Shown: positions 44,452 to 53,587 of the stretch, in pieces
How positions within the stretch are numbered: the stretch's first letter is position 1
How the letters are laid out: each line of letters starts with the position of its first letter
Origin: Pseudobacter sp.
GTDB lineage: Bacteria; Bacteroidota; Bacteroidia; Chitinophagales; Chitinophagaceae
Length of the DNA: 64,000 nt
Reading direction: 5' to 3'
Assembly: GCA_017849455.1 (NCBI GenBank)
Contig: JAFIGX010000004.1
Coordinates: 62,001 to 126,000 of the forward strand
Notes under the pieces: generated by a model
Database searches by the model: none
Told to the model about the DNA's origin: nothing
What the model saw: the letters and a program-made list of their open reading frames with translations, nothing else
Translations under genes and position numbers: made by a program

Positions 44452-45588
44452 TTATTTGCCAAGCTTTTTCTTATATACAGTCAGCGCTTTTTCACCTTCC
44501 TTTATTGTGTCTTCCGTAACAAATCCAGCGAATTTCCCTTCTTTTAAATCCTGCTTTGCACTCGCCAAAGACTTCTCCTGCATTTCCACTGCAGCTTTGT
44601 AATCTCCCATATTCGCATAAGCCTGAGCGATCATCTTATAAACCAGGGAAGGGGGTTGCGGGGTATTCAGCAAAGTCTTCAGCAGCTCTATCCCATACAG
44701 ATAAGTTTCCCTGGAAAGACCGGTTTTTTGAGAAATAATGGCGCCTGTAGATCCCACATACCCCGGTTTGGTACTTTGCCATTCCCTGGCAAAAGCCATA
44801 GCCTTTTCTTCACTAAAGTGGTCAATAAGTGTTTGGAACTTGAAAAAGCCCAGTGTCCCGGCCATATTTGCATCCTCTGCTATCCCTGCATCCAGTATAC
44901 GGATAGCCTCATCATATTTTTTCGCTGCTATGGCCGTTTCATAGCTCTTGTATATTTTAGTAAACCCAGCCATGGCAGAATCAGATTTTCTGCCCTTTTC
45001 AATAAGCGCTTTTCGTGCGGCCGCTACATCATAGTTTCCACTATTCACAACGTTTACGATTGAATCCAATTCTATTGGATGCCCTATCCATAAAATCACT
45101 CCGTCCTTCACCATGAATGTGCAGGGAATACCCGCCTGTCCGGCAGCTTTCATCCATTCATTTCCCATGAATTCATTTTTGCTATCGCTAATAACATTGA
45201 AATCCATTTTATTACCCATAGACTTAACGAATTTGCTCACTTTTGGCAGTGAAGACTCGTATGGTTTATCACCCGTCTTTTCCCAGATATTCACGGCAAT
45301 TACTGTGGCTTCATTTTTACGTTCCCTGGCAAATTCTGACAAATGAGGCATTGAAGCTATACAAGGCCCACACCATGTTGCCCAAAATTCAAACAGGTAC
45401 AGGCGCCCCTTTTCATAGTTTTTAAAAGGCTTCCCTTTTAGCCAGGTTCCATATCGTAATTCAGGGGCCTTGTCTCCGATGAAAACCTTAGGGGCCTGTT
45501 GCTCTTGTGCATTCACTGTTAGGTTCATCATGAAAAGCAAGCCTAAAGTGAGGGTTCTTCTTCCCAGGTACATTACATTGTAAAGCAT
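44452..45588 (-). CDS. TlpA-like exported thioredoxin-domain protein
   Basis: 378 residues with an N-terminal signal (LGLLFMMNLTVNAQEQ). The AhpC/TSA thioredoxin fold has its redox pair in FEFWATWCGPCIASM, Cys73 and Cys76. The C-terminal half is helical, with TPR-like helices (KKYDEAIRILDAGI, MIAQAYANMGDYKAAVEMQE). Such proteins reduce or isomerise disulfides in the periplasm or at the surface. It lies 146 bp after the SusD gene on the same strand, a common arrangement in Bacteroidota loci. The region between them has a large potential stem structure. Confidence 0.9.
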   Translation of the reverse strand: MLYNVMYLGRRTLTLGLLFMMNLTVNAQEQQAPKVFIGDKAPELRYGTWLKGKPFKNYEKGRLYLFEFWATWCGPCIASMPHLSEFARERKNEATVIAVNIWEKTGDKPYESSLPKVSKFVKSMGNKMDFNVISDSKNEFMGNEWMKAAGQAGIPCTFMVKDGVILWIGHPIELDSIVNVVNSGNYDVAAARKALIEKGRKSDSAMAGFTKIYKSYETAIAAKKYDEAIRILDAGIAEDANMAGTLGFFKFQTLIDHFSEEKAMAFAREWQSTKPGYVGSTGAIISQKTGLSRETYLYGIELLKTLLNTPQPPSLVYKMIAQAYANMGDYKAAVEMQEKSLASAKQDLKEGKFAGFVTEDTIKEGEKALTVYKKKLGK

Positions 45589-45634
45589 TCGTATTTTTTT
45601 TTATTATATAGAATCAAAATGCACATTTTCATTG

Positions 45635-45700
45635 CGGGTACAACATATCACACCCGGCCCGCCAGACGACAGAAATCATCCGGCGGTGGAGTGTACCCCG
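45635..45700. other. Large potential stem structure between susD and tlpA-like genes
   Basis: CGGGTACA (45635-45642) pairs with TGTACC(C)CG (45692-45700), and an inner stem pairs CCGCCAGA with TCCGGCGG. Read on the minus strand it follows the SusD stop by about 35 bp. A second short palindrome, AAAATGCACATTTT, lies at 45616-45629. No T run follows, so a processing or stabilising element is more likely than a terminator. Confidence 0.4.
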
Positions 45701-45734
45701 TTTAAACGTTAATAACTGCAAATAATAAGCGGCT

Positions 45735-47198
45735 CTAATTATTGGGTATTGTAAACACTACTTTCGGATCATCTGGTTGAATAGTTAATGCAGTACCATT
45801 ATTATCAATAGCAAGCCTTGTCATAGGCAATCCATTTCTGAAATAATCATAACCGGCATGTCCTTCAAATGCAAGCTCCATGCGCCTTTCTTTAAGAATC
45901 GCTGCCATCACATCCTGGTTTGCCAGGTTGTCGATGTCCGAAGCCGGAAGTCCAGCTCGCGTGTGGATCGCTTTTAGATCGGCTTTCGCCATGGCAATAT
46001 TGTTCAATTTCGCATAGGCTTCAGCTCTGTTCAGGTATACTTCACCAGTTCGAAAATAAATATTCGGAACGCGGGTCAGCAATTGCTGAAACAGCACCAG
46101 ATACTTGGTGGTCTCAATAAGTCCGGTGGCACTATTGGTTCTGAAAAAAGTACTTCGGATATCCTGTGGAATGAACAATTGTTTCAGATCGGATGAAGGC
46201 ATGAATATTCCACCCCGGTCATACAGCGGTTCGTAATTATACAAGATACCGATGCGCGTATTGCCGGTCAAATTATCAAAAGCAAAGATGATCTCTTTAT
46301 TGTTTGCGAATTTAGCGCGACCAATGGCGCCCGACTGATCATCAGCAAACAAATTCTTATAATCATTCCCCTGCAGTAAATCATATTTTCCGCCGCTGTG
46401 ATTGATCACACTATCTGCATACGTTACAGCAGCATCGTTAAAGGCTGGATCAGGATTGGCAGCACTTCCCCCCATATACAAATACACCCTTGACAATAAA
46501 GCCCAGGCCGCAGTGGTACTGGAAAAGCTATTCGTCTTGATAACAGGGGCTTTCATCAGTTGAGCAGCAGTTTTCAATTCGCTAAGGATGAATTGATATA
46601 CCTCTTTAACAGTGGAAGGCAAAGGGTTATCTTTTAAGTCGCTCGTTTTTTTCAAAGGCACGCCCGGATTGTTGCCTGCATTTTGATAATAGGGCTTACC
46701 GTATATCCTGATGAGATTGAAATAGGTAAACGCACGAAGGAAGATATTCTCGCCTTTTGCATACAACACCTTGTTTTTATCGGCACCAGGCGCTGACGCA
46801 AAACCTGATTGCTCGAATTTAGCAATCCCTTCCAGCGCTGTATTGACACTGATAATTAACTGGTATGAGCCCCGGTAAAAATCACTACTGAATCCCAGAG
46901 AAGGCCCATTGCTGTTGCGGAAGAAAAAAGCATCGGTAGTTTTTTCAATTGGCCCGAATATCCGCAAGGTCACGTTATTGCCCCGGCTTTCAGAAATATT
47001 GGCCAGCGGTTCATCGTAGGACGCAAGGTTATTGTCCCTTAACATAGAATAATTTCCAACGGTTGCTTCAACAATGCCTGCTACTGATGATAATTCTCCG
47101 TCCTGGTCAACTTTTATAAGGGGCCTGATTTCATCGATCTGTTTATTACAGGCAGCAGCCATGATCGACGTAAAAAATATGATGAATGATCTTTTCAT
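45735..47198 (-). CDS. SusD/RagB-family surface lipoprotein
   Basis: 487 residues. Lipoprotein signal ending IMAAAC at residue 17. SusD-type TPR helices and elements: AKGENIFLRAFTYFNLIRIY near residue 146, TTAAWALLSRVYLYMGGSAA near 228, EVYLNRAEAYAKLNNIAMAK near 402 and KERRMELAFEGHAGYDYFRN near 436. It caps the SusC channel encoded 22 bp upstream and captures the ligand at the cell surface. The ligand cannot be told; no glycoside hydrolase or peptidase is encoded in this locus. Confidence 0.95.
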   Translation of the reverse strand: MKRSFIIFFTSIMAAACNKQIDEIRPLIKVDQDGELSSVAGIVEATVGNYSMLRDNNLASYDEPLANISESRGNNVTLRIFGPIEKTTDAFFFRNSNGPSLGFSSDFYRGSYQLIISVNTALEGIAKFEQSGFASAPGADKNKVLYAKGENIFLRAFTYFNLIRIYGKPYYQNAGNNPGVPLKKTSDLKDNPLPSTVKEVYQFILSELKTAAQLMKAPVIKTNSFSSTTAAWALLSRVYLYMGGSAANPDPAFNDAAVTYADSVINHSGGKYDLLQGNDYKNLFADDQSGAIGRAKFANNKEIIFAFDNLTGNTRIGILYNYEPLYDRGGIFMPSSDLKQLFIPQDIRSTFFRTNSATGLIETTKYLVLFQQLLTRVPNIYFRTGEVYLNRAEAYAKLNNIAMAKADLKAIHTRAGLPASDIDNLANQDVMAAILKERRMELAFEGHAGYDYFRNGLPMTRLAIDNNGTALTIQPDDPKVVFTIPNN

Positions 47199-47219
47199 TG
47201 TAGTGCTGTTAGTTTTCTA

Positions 47220-50200
47220 TTAAAAAGTTACCTGCAATCCGAAAACATATCGGCGTGGGATACCTAATGTACCACCAGAGTTGCCAAAATCCTGCGCTTG
47301 TCCAACTGAAGGGCCTTCAGGACTTGACGCAACTATTTTTTTAGAATAAAGTGTGTACAGGTTATCAGCGCTTACATAAATTGTACAGGCAGATACTTTT
47401 ATCTTACTCCTCATAGACTCCGGCAGGTCATAACCTAACCGTACATTCCGTAGCGATGCGTTACTGGCATCATGGATGTATTTGCTGGAACCAAAGTAAT
47501 CTGTAGTCGCATTATAATACAATGAAGGTTCCGTTGCATTTGTTTGGTCTGAGCTTGTCCACGGTACCTGGCTTTTGCGAAAGCCGATCTGGTTACTTGA
47601 GCTGATCCTTCTGCCTTGCAAACCCTCTGCAATGTTATCCTTCATCACATACTTCAATGCATAAGTGATCAATACACTGAGTGAAAATTGCCTGTACGTG
47701 AAAGTATTGGTAAGGCCGCCGTAATATCGGGGCTGAAATGATCCGATTGTTTGAAACTGACGACTATCGGATGCACCATCTACTTCTGCAAGGCTATTTA
47801 CGTATTCAACGCCTGTTTTTTCCCCATTGGGGCCAAAGATCAGTTTTTCAAACAGTGGCTTACCGGTTTGTTGATCCACACCAGCATATTTGATAGCTTT
47901 CAGGGAATTGATATCATCTCCTTTGAAAAGATAGAAGCTGTTAGCCGGATAATATCCCTGCTTCAGAGAATCGTTGGCTACACTTACAATTCTGTTCTTA
48001 TTGCAGGTGAAATTGAATGACAAATTCCAGCGAAAATCCTTTGTGTTGATATTTACCGAATTGATCAACAGCTCTATTCCTCTATTCTCTACACTGGCGG
48101 CATTTTGCCATTGTGTTGGGAAGCCTGCCAGGGCCGGTAAAAATACTTTTTGAAGAAGGTCTTCTGAACGACGGTTATAAAAATCAATAGAGGCATTTAC
48201 ACGCTTGAATAATTCCAGGTCAACTCCTGCACTGAAAGTTTTTGTAATCTCCCATTTCAGGTGAGGATTGCCCAACACAGAAATGGTGCCAGCCTGCTGG
48301 CCACTATAGGTAAACCGTGGATCGTACAAGGTCCGGGTCAGGAAATTATCTCCCAATTGAGAACCGCTTGTTCCATAATTTACCCGTAATTTCAAATTGC
48401 TGATCCATTTAATATTTTTCATAAAATCCTCACTGCTGATAATCCATGCGGCGCCAGTGGAATAAAAGGTACCATAACGATTATCAGGCCCGAAGCTACT
48501 GGAGGCATCCGTACGGATAGAGGCGCTGGCACTATAACGGTCCTTATAGGTATATCCAGCTTCACCGAACATGGAATAAACTGCTTTTACATCCTTACCT
48601 CCTTCAATATTCCCGGCTTTGGTTGTAGGAATGCCGAAAATGGATAAATCAGCGGATCCCCCTATCTCCCTGGCCAATGATATGACAGGATAACCAGCCC
48701 GAACGTGGTTGACATTCACCAGCATGTCTTCTACAGTGGTCTTGCCGAACTCCATCGCGGCAAGGGCACGCAATTGATGTTCGTTGAACCGTTTGTTAAA
48801 GTTCAACTGATTGGAGGTGAGGTATGAAGTCAAATTTCCAGTCCTTGTTCCTAACGATCCCTGTGCTGCCCAAAAGACCGTTCCACCAGAATAAGTCCTA
48901 ACATCCCTATATTGTACATTTTTATTGTAATTCAGGTTAGCAGCGTTCGTACTGGAAAAACTCAACCAGTCCGTTATTTTGTATTCAAGTTTTGCAGATC
49001 CGAAAAGCAACTGCGATTGAATATCATAACTATTGAACTGTCTGTTGAATACAGGATTATCTGCCTGTCTTAGTGTGCCGCCAAGTTTATAATTGAGAGA
49101 TTGACTGATTGATCCGTCAGGATTATACGGATTTGCCCAGGGAACAAGGCTGAATATCTGAAATCCGGCAATATCATCCAGATCCCGCTTACCATTATTA
49201 AAGATGCCATTAAGGGAAACTGTGGCAGTGAGCCGGTCAGTCAAACGGCTTTGTAGATTCAGGCGAAAAGTCTTTCTGATCAATTTATTTGACACCCCGG
49301 TGGCTTGCTCATTGTAATAAGTAGCGCCCATATAATATTTTGTCCTGTCATTTCCACCGCTGGCGGATACATTTGCTTCGGTAGTGTTGCTGGTAATAAA
49401 TGCATATTTGGACCAATCGTATGAATTGGCAACCTGCTGCTGTGTGGGTAACCTGAAATTCAAATAATCATCCAGTGTAGGATATGATGGAGAAAGACTC
49501 GCATTATTGATCTTGTAGTCTTCAGTATAAAACCGCTTTTGTAAATCATACAATTCAGGTCCATTAAGAAACTTGATAGTTCCCTGGTTCGGCTTGTTGA
49601 TACCATATTTCACCTCTGCAGATATCTTGATTTGCTCTGCCCGCCCTCTTTTCGTTGTCACCACCAGCACACCTGCCGCAGCTCTTGATCCATAGATAGC
49701 AGTTGCAGCAGCATCTTTCAGGACAGTGATATCCTGAATTTCTTGTGGGGTCACCAGGTCTTTCAGGTTCTGATTGGGCATAATAATGCCGTCCAGTACG
49801 ATCAATGGACCATAGTTGAAAGCAGGCATAACAAATTCATTGACCTGGTCAACACCAACACCGGCGATACTGCTTTGCCCCCTTACAAATATTTGTCCAC
49901 CGCTGCTGGTAGGGTCTGCCGCATTTTGTTCAGAAATGTATAAGCCTGTTGCTCTTCCTCTCAATAATGATGTGGGGTCTGAAGTTGTAATTCCTTTTCG
50001 GATATCGTCACCGGATATCTTCTGTACGGAACCGGTAAGCTCTCCCGTTTTTTTCGTTGTGTAACCCGTGGATATCACTACTTCTTCCTCCACTTTTACC
50101 AGAAGTTCAAGATTACAGGTCAAATTCACAGGAGCGTTCTTCACACTAATTTTTCTTTCAAAGGAGGTATATCCAATGCTGGTAACCTGCAGCGTGTAGT

Positions 50201-50774
50201 TACCTGGCGGCACAGTGGCCAACATAAACACTCCGTTTGCATTGGTGGTAGTGCCAATCTGAGTTGGTTTCAGCAATACTGAAGCACCTTCTATTGGCTT
50301 CCCACTACTGACAACACGCCCGGTTACCGGAACATTTTCGGATAGGTTACCCGGTTCATTGCTGGAAATTTCTTTGTAGGAATTCACTTCAGTTTTTCTA
50401 AGGACCACAGTTTGATCCCGCATGCCCCAGGTAAACGGCTGGTTTTTGAAAGCCTGCGCTAAAAATTGCTCAACTGGCATATCAACTACTGTCAGGGTTA
50501 TCCTGACTGCATCTTTCAATACATCTTTTTTATAGAGGAAAACAAGTTTTGTCTGTTTCTCTACTTGCGCAATGACTTCTTCTACAGTGGAGTTCTTTGC
50601 AGTAAGTGTGATGGATTGGGAGACTCCATCACTGGCCGAGGCAAAAAAAGTTGCAGTTAATAAAATCAAAGTTAGTTTCATAACTAAGATAGTTTTGGCC
50701 ATCAACCCGAACCTGCGTTCCGGGTAATGAGAATCCGTAACACAGCCCGGGGTGGGTGGTGCAATTAAATTCAT
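47220..50774 (-). CDS. SusC/RagA-family TonB-linked outer-membrane protein with STN domain
   Basis: 1184 residues. The N-terminus (MNLIAPPTPGCV, then MAKTILVMKLTLILLTATFF at 25) is the extension plus signal typical of Chitinophagaceae SusC proteins; a start at 50702 is also possible. Domains: STN (about 50-120), CarboxypepD_reg-like (PVTGRVVSSGKPIEGASVLL near 148), plug with LKDAAATAIYGSRAAAGVLV near 352, and a beta-barrel to the terminal Phe. It imports a ligand with SusD and signals through FecR, encoded upstream, to the sigma factor at 52190-52783. Confidence 0.96.
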   Translation of the reverse strand: MNLIAPPTPGCVTDSHYPERRFGLMAKTILVMKLTLILLTATFFASASDGVSQSITLTAKNSTVEEVIAQVEKQTKLVFLYKKDVLKDAVRITLTVVDMPVEQFLAQAFKNQPFTWGMRDQTVVLRKTEVNSYKEISSNEPGNLSENVPVTGRVVSSGKPIEGASVLLKPTQIGTTTNANGVFMLATVPPGNYTLQVTSIGYTSFERKISVKNAPVNLTCNLELLVKVEEEVVISTGYTTKKTGELTGSVQKISGDDIRKGITTSDPTSLLRGRATGLYISEQNAADPTSSGGQIFVRGQSSIAGVGVDQVNEFVMPAFNYGPLIVLDGIIMPNQNLKDLVTPQEIQDITVLKDAAATAIYGSRAAAGVLVVTTKRGRAEQIKISAEVKYGINKPNQGTIKFLNGPELYDLQKRFYTEDYKINNASLSPSYPTLDDYLNFRLPTQQQVANSYDWSKYAFITSNTTEANVSASGGNDRTKYYMGATYYNEQATGVSNKLIRKTFRLNLQSRLTDRLTATVSLNGIFNNGKRDLDDIAGFQIFSLVPWANPYNPDGSISQSLNYKLGGTLRQADNPVFNRQFNSYDIQSQLLFGSAKLEYKITDWLSFSSTNAANLNYNKNVQYRDVRTYSGGTVFWAAQGSLGTRTGNLTSYLTSNQLNFNKRFNEHQLRALAAMEFGKTTVEDMLVNVNHVRAGYPVISLAREIGGSADLSIFGIPTTKAGNIEGGKDVKAVYSMFGEAGYTYKDRYSASASIRTDASSSFGPDNRYGTFYSTGAAWIISSEDFMKNIKWISNLKLRVNYGTSGSQLGDNFLTRTLYDPRFTYSGQQAGTISVLGNPHLKWEITKTFSAGVDLELFKRVNASIDFYNRRSEDLLQKVFLPALAGFPTQWQNAASVENRGIELLINSVNINTKDFRWNLSFNFTCNKNRIVSVANDSLKQGYYPANSFYLFKGDDINSLKAIKYAGVDQQTGKPLFEKLIFGPNGEKTGVEYVNSLAEVDGASDSRQFQTIGSFQPRYYGGLTNTFTYRQFSLSVLITYALKYVMKDNIAEGLQGRRISSSNQIGFRKSQVPWTSSDQTNATEPSLYYNATTDYFGSSKYIHDASNASLRNVRLGYDLPESMRSKIKVSACTIYVSADNLYTLYSKKIVASSPEGPSVGQAQDFGNSGGTLGIPRRYVFGLQVTF

Positions 50775-50876
50775 AACTTTGTTATGTGTTTTGGTTAGTG
50801 GTTTGCTAAACCGAGCCAGGTCGAAAATGGAAACGGGATAGCAGATTTATTGAATAAAAATTAGCCAAAGCCTTAC

Positions 50877-50908
50877 CGGATCACGTTTATGACGTGATCC
50901 GTTTTTTT
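50877..50908 (+). terminator. Plus-strand terminator between susC and fecR
   Basis: CGGATCACGT, loop of 5 bases, ACGTGATCCG, then seven T on the plus strand. Both flanking genes are on the minus strand, so it would stop antisense transcription entering fecR, or act as a hairpin for the minus strand. Confidence 0.65.
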
Positions 50909-50945
50909 CACCAATATAGATCCTCGGTTCAATGAATAGCGATCA

Positions 50946-52109
50946 TTACTTCGATATGATCAATCTCCGCCCTTCTATCCTGTAGTTAATATCCAGGTCC
51001 TTAAGTGTTGCCATTACCAAAGAGAGTGTAAGGCTCCTTTGCATCTTTCCTATAATTTCACGATTTGCCGGTTCTGATTCATACACCAGGTCAAGATCAT
51101 ACCAACGCGCAAGCTCGCGTAGTACTGATTTTACGTCTTTGCCAGTGAAATCAAAAAGACCGTTTTTCCAGGCAACAACCTGGTTTACGTCTGCATTAAC
51201 AACATTAATCCTTTCCTTACCCTTAACCTGCGCCTGTTGACCTGGGGTAAGTATTTGCGTCTGACCATCAACCTTTACATTGACAGATCCTTCAAGCAAG
51301 GTTGTCATAATGATCGGCTCATCATTGTACGCATTCACGTTGAACCTGGTCCCTAGAACCTGTATTTCAGTTTTCTTATCCAGGTTTACCCGGAATGGCA
51401 TCTTTGCGTTCTTTGTCACTTCCAGATAGGCTTCTCCTGTAATATCCACTCTTCTTTCGGCTCCCAAAAAAGCTGTGGGGTAACGGATAGAGCTTCCTGA
51501 ATTCAACCATACATTTGTCCCGTCCGGTAATGTAACCTGGTATTGTCTGCCATTGGGAGTAGCAATCGTGTTGTACACTACTTCGGACCCCTTTGTATCG
51601 TAGATAAGATTTCCATTCACCACCCTGGCTTTTGCGCCGCCTTGCAACGCCACTATCACGCCGTCCTTAATAGTATCCAGTAAAACCTGGGAATGGTCAG
51701 CCAGCGTTAGGATAGCTCCTTGCCGCCCTGGCGCTGCTTCTTTTGTCTCCTTTAATTCGGGTGGAGATACATTCTTATTACCCGTGGAACTAAAAAAGTA
51801 AGTAGTCACCGCGGCTCCAAACACCAGGAAAATTGCAGCAGCAGCCCACCAAAGCTTAAGGCTCAATCTTTTTACTGGCGCCGCCGCATTCTTTGCAGTC
51901 AGAATTTTTTGAATAACAGGATGCCAGTAAGTTTCATCGTATCGCTCGTCCATTTTTGTATTGAGGATGATCTGATCGATCATATCTTCCCACTCTGCAT
52001 CGTTTCTTTTTTTCTCCAACTCAGTAAACAACTCATTTATTTCCTCTTTGGAAGCAACCCCATCAGCATAACGCTCCAATAAGAACTGATAAAATTCTTT
52101 CCCTTCCAT
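50946..52109 (-). CDS. FecR-family anti-sigma factor
   Basis: 387 residues. Cytoplasmic N-terminus (YQFLLERYADGVASKEEINE), a membrane helix (KLWWAAAAIFLVFGAAVTTY near 86-105), the FecR domain (ITGEAYLEVTKNAKMPFRVN near 225, IQVLGTRFNVNAYNDEP) and a DUF4974 C-terminus (VVAWKNGLFDFTGKDVKSVL near 308). It lies between the sigma factor gene, 80 bp upstream, and the SusC gene. It should relay SusC occupancy to the sigma factor. Confidence 0.95.
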   Translation of the reverse strand: MEGKEFYQFLLERYADGVASKEEINELFTELEKKRNDAEWEDMIDQIILNTKMDERYDETYWHPVIQKILTAKNAAAPVKRLSLKLWWAAAAIFLVFGAAVTTYFFSSTGNKNVSPPELKETKEAAPGRQGAILTLADHSQVLLDTIKDGVIVALQGGAKARVVNGNLIYDTKGSEVVYNTIATPNGRQYQVTLPDGTNVWLNSGSSIRYPTAFLGAERRVDITGEAYLEVTKNAKMPFRVNLDKKTEIQVLGTRFNVNAYNDEPIIMTTLLEGSVNVKVDGQTQILTPGQQAQVKGKERINVVNADVNQVVAWKNGLFDFTGKDVKSVLRELARWYDLDLVYESEPANREIIGKMQRSLTLSLVMATLKDLDINYRIEGRRLIISK

Positions 52110-52189
52110 AACTGGGCTATTTTTATTAGACTGGCCTTATAATAGACACCAGCCGAAAACCCTTGTCCTATTGAACCAGGAACTTTTTT

Positions 52190-52783
52190 TTAATTGAACA
52201 ACAGGAAAATAATTAGCGGAAGATAAATGCCGTGTTTCTTCACTATGTACTCCTGGATAAACTTTAGTGAAGAAGTGAGCTGGTTCTTAACTGTACTTTC
52301 AGCAACACCAAGTTTTTGAGCGATTTCCTGACGGCTCAGTCCTTCGTAACGGCTCATTTTGAAGATCTGCTGTCTTGACGCAGGTAATACCGCAACAGCT
52401 TCGGCAATAAGCAGCTTTAGTTCCTTTGCATCCAGACTGAGTTGTAACCCGTCCTCTTCAGAGCTGTCTGAATTACCTGCCAATTCCTTGTAACGTTTAT
52501 AATTGGCTTTATCACGTAAAGCATTCAATGCAAGATTCGAGGCTATTTTGGAAAGCCATGCTCCGGGGTTTTCGATCTCAGGTAACTGATGCCTATTCAT
52601 CCATAGCTTGAGAAAAGTGTTTTGTACAATCTCCTCTGACTCTACTTCTGATTTCAGTATTTTCAGGACCGCGGGAAACAATCGCATATTATAAGAATGG
52701 AAAATAGCAGTGAATGCAGTTTCATCGCCTTCAGCTATCCGGCCAAAAAGTTCAATTTCATTATGTAATCCACTATTGTTCAA
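52190..52783 (-). CDS. ECF RNA polymerase sigma factor
   Basis: 197 residues. Region 2 spans about residues 25-90 (FTAIFHSYNMRLFPAVLKIL, SEEIVQNTFLKLWMNRHQL) and region 4 about 130-180 (LPASRQQIFKMSRYEGLSRQ, IAQKLGVAESTVKNQLTSSL). Unlike the first locus, this sigma gene is on the same strand as fecR, susC and susD and leads that set. It should activate the susCD operon when FecR releases it. Confidence 0.94.
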   Translation of the reverse strand: MNNSGLHNEIELFGRIAEGDETAFTAIFHSYNMRLFPAVLKILKSEVESEEIVQNTFLKLWMNRHQLPEIENPGAWLSKIASNLALNALRDKANYKRYKELAGNSDSSEEDGLQLSLDAKELKLLIAEAVAVLPASRQQIFKMSRYEGLSRQEIAQKLGVAESTVKNQLTSSLKFIQEYIVKKHGIYLPLIIFLLFN

Positions 52784-52973
52784 GATTCTAAATAAACGCA
52801 GTTATGATTCAAAAATACTTACTAGAAGGATAAGCTGATGGAGATAGAAGAAATATGATCATGGAATAAACAAATACAACTAACTAATTCAAAGTAAAGA
52901 TAATTTTTTTTAAGGTACCTGGTTAACCATTAGGTTCAATTTTCCAGGCCACCATATACTTCAGGAAAAATTA

Positions 52974-53003
52974 GTTGATATATCAACCTTTTTTGTACCT
53001 TCG
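52974..53003 (+). promoter_or_regulatory. MarR-gene promoter overlapped by a perfect palindrome
   Basis: GTTGATATATCAAC at 52974-52987 is a perfect 14-bp palindrome that includes the TTG (52975-52977) of a promoter whose -7 is TACCTTCG (52996-53003), 18 bases further on. The MarR start is 5 bases downstream. This is the expected place for autorepression by MarR. Confidence 0.65.
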
Positions 53004-53007
53004 CAAT

Positions 53008-53451
53008 ATGAATTCCAGCCCTCACTTCTTTTCGCCCCTGACCATCTTCCAGATCGGAGCGGTATACAATGCGATCCACCGGGAATGCGACCAAATTTTC
53101 CGGGATAGGAACTTTCCCCTGGAAATGGACCAAATCCCGGTTCTTTTGAAATTGCATTATAAGGGCCAGGCAACACAACAGGACATCAGTAATACGCTTC
53201 GGCGTGATAAAGCCTCCGTTAACAGAACTGTTTCCCTGCTACTAAAAAAGGATTTGGTTAAAGTTATTCCGGACAAAGCCGATAAACGTCGGACCCTGGT
53301 GGATCTGACCACCCATGGACGTAAACTGGCCGTAAAAGCCAACACTATTCTCGAAGAATTTGACAAGTCGAAGTCTTCAAAACTTTCCGAGGAAGAAAGA
53401 ACACAATTTAATAGGATAATGAACAAACTAATCCAAGCCCCACCTATGTAA
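53008..53451 (+). CDS. MarR-family transcriptional regulator
   Basis: 147 residues from the ATG at 53008; the frame open to 52975 would start before the promoter. The winged helix is visible: QIPVLLKLHYKGQATQQDIS near 40, NTLRRDKASVNRTVSLLLKK near 60, and the wing IPDKADKRRTLVDLTTHGRK near 83. Such regulators sense phenolic or other toxic compounds. The outer-membrane protein gene 137 bp downstream is a possible target. No efflux gene is adjacent on this strand. Confidence 0.93.
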   Translation: MNSSPHFFSPLTIFQIGAVYNAIHRECDQIFRDRNFPLEMDQIPVLLKLHYKGQATQQDISNTLRRDKASVNRTVSLLLKKDLVKVIPDKADKRRTLVDLTTHGRKLAVKANTILEEFDKSKSSKLSEEERTQFNRIMNKLIQAPPM

Positions 53452-53587
53452 CCTGATCCCAAATCATAATAAATACGCTCAGCCTAAACGCAACTGCTAC
53501 GTAAAGGAAAAGTGATTGATAAACCTCATCCACTTATCGATCAAATACTGACCCTACATTATTAAAACCATTTAATTAAAACAGAAA

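Noticed and set aside
45616..45629. AAAATGCACATTTT palindrome as a regulator site
   Set aside because: AT-rich and short; it cannot be told from chance and is part of the region with the larger stem.
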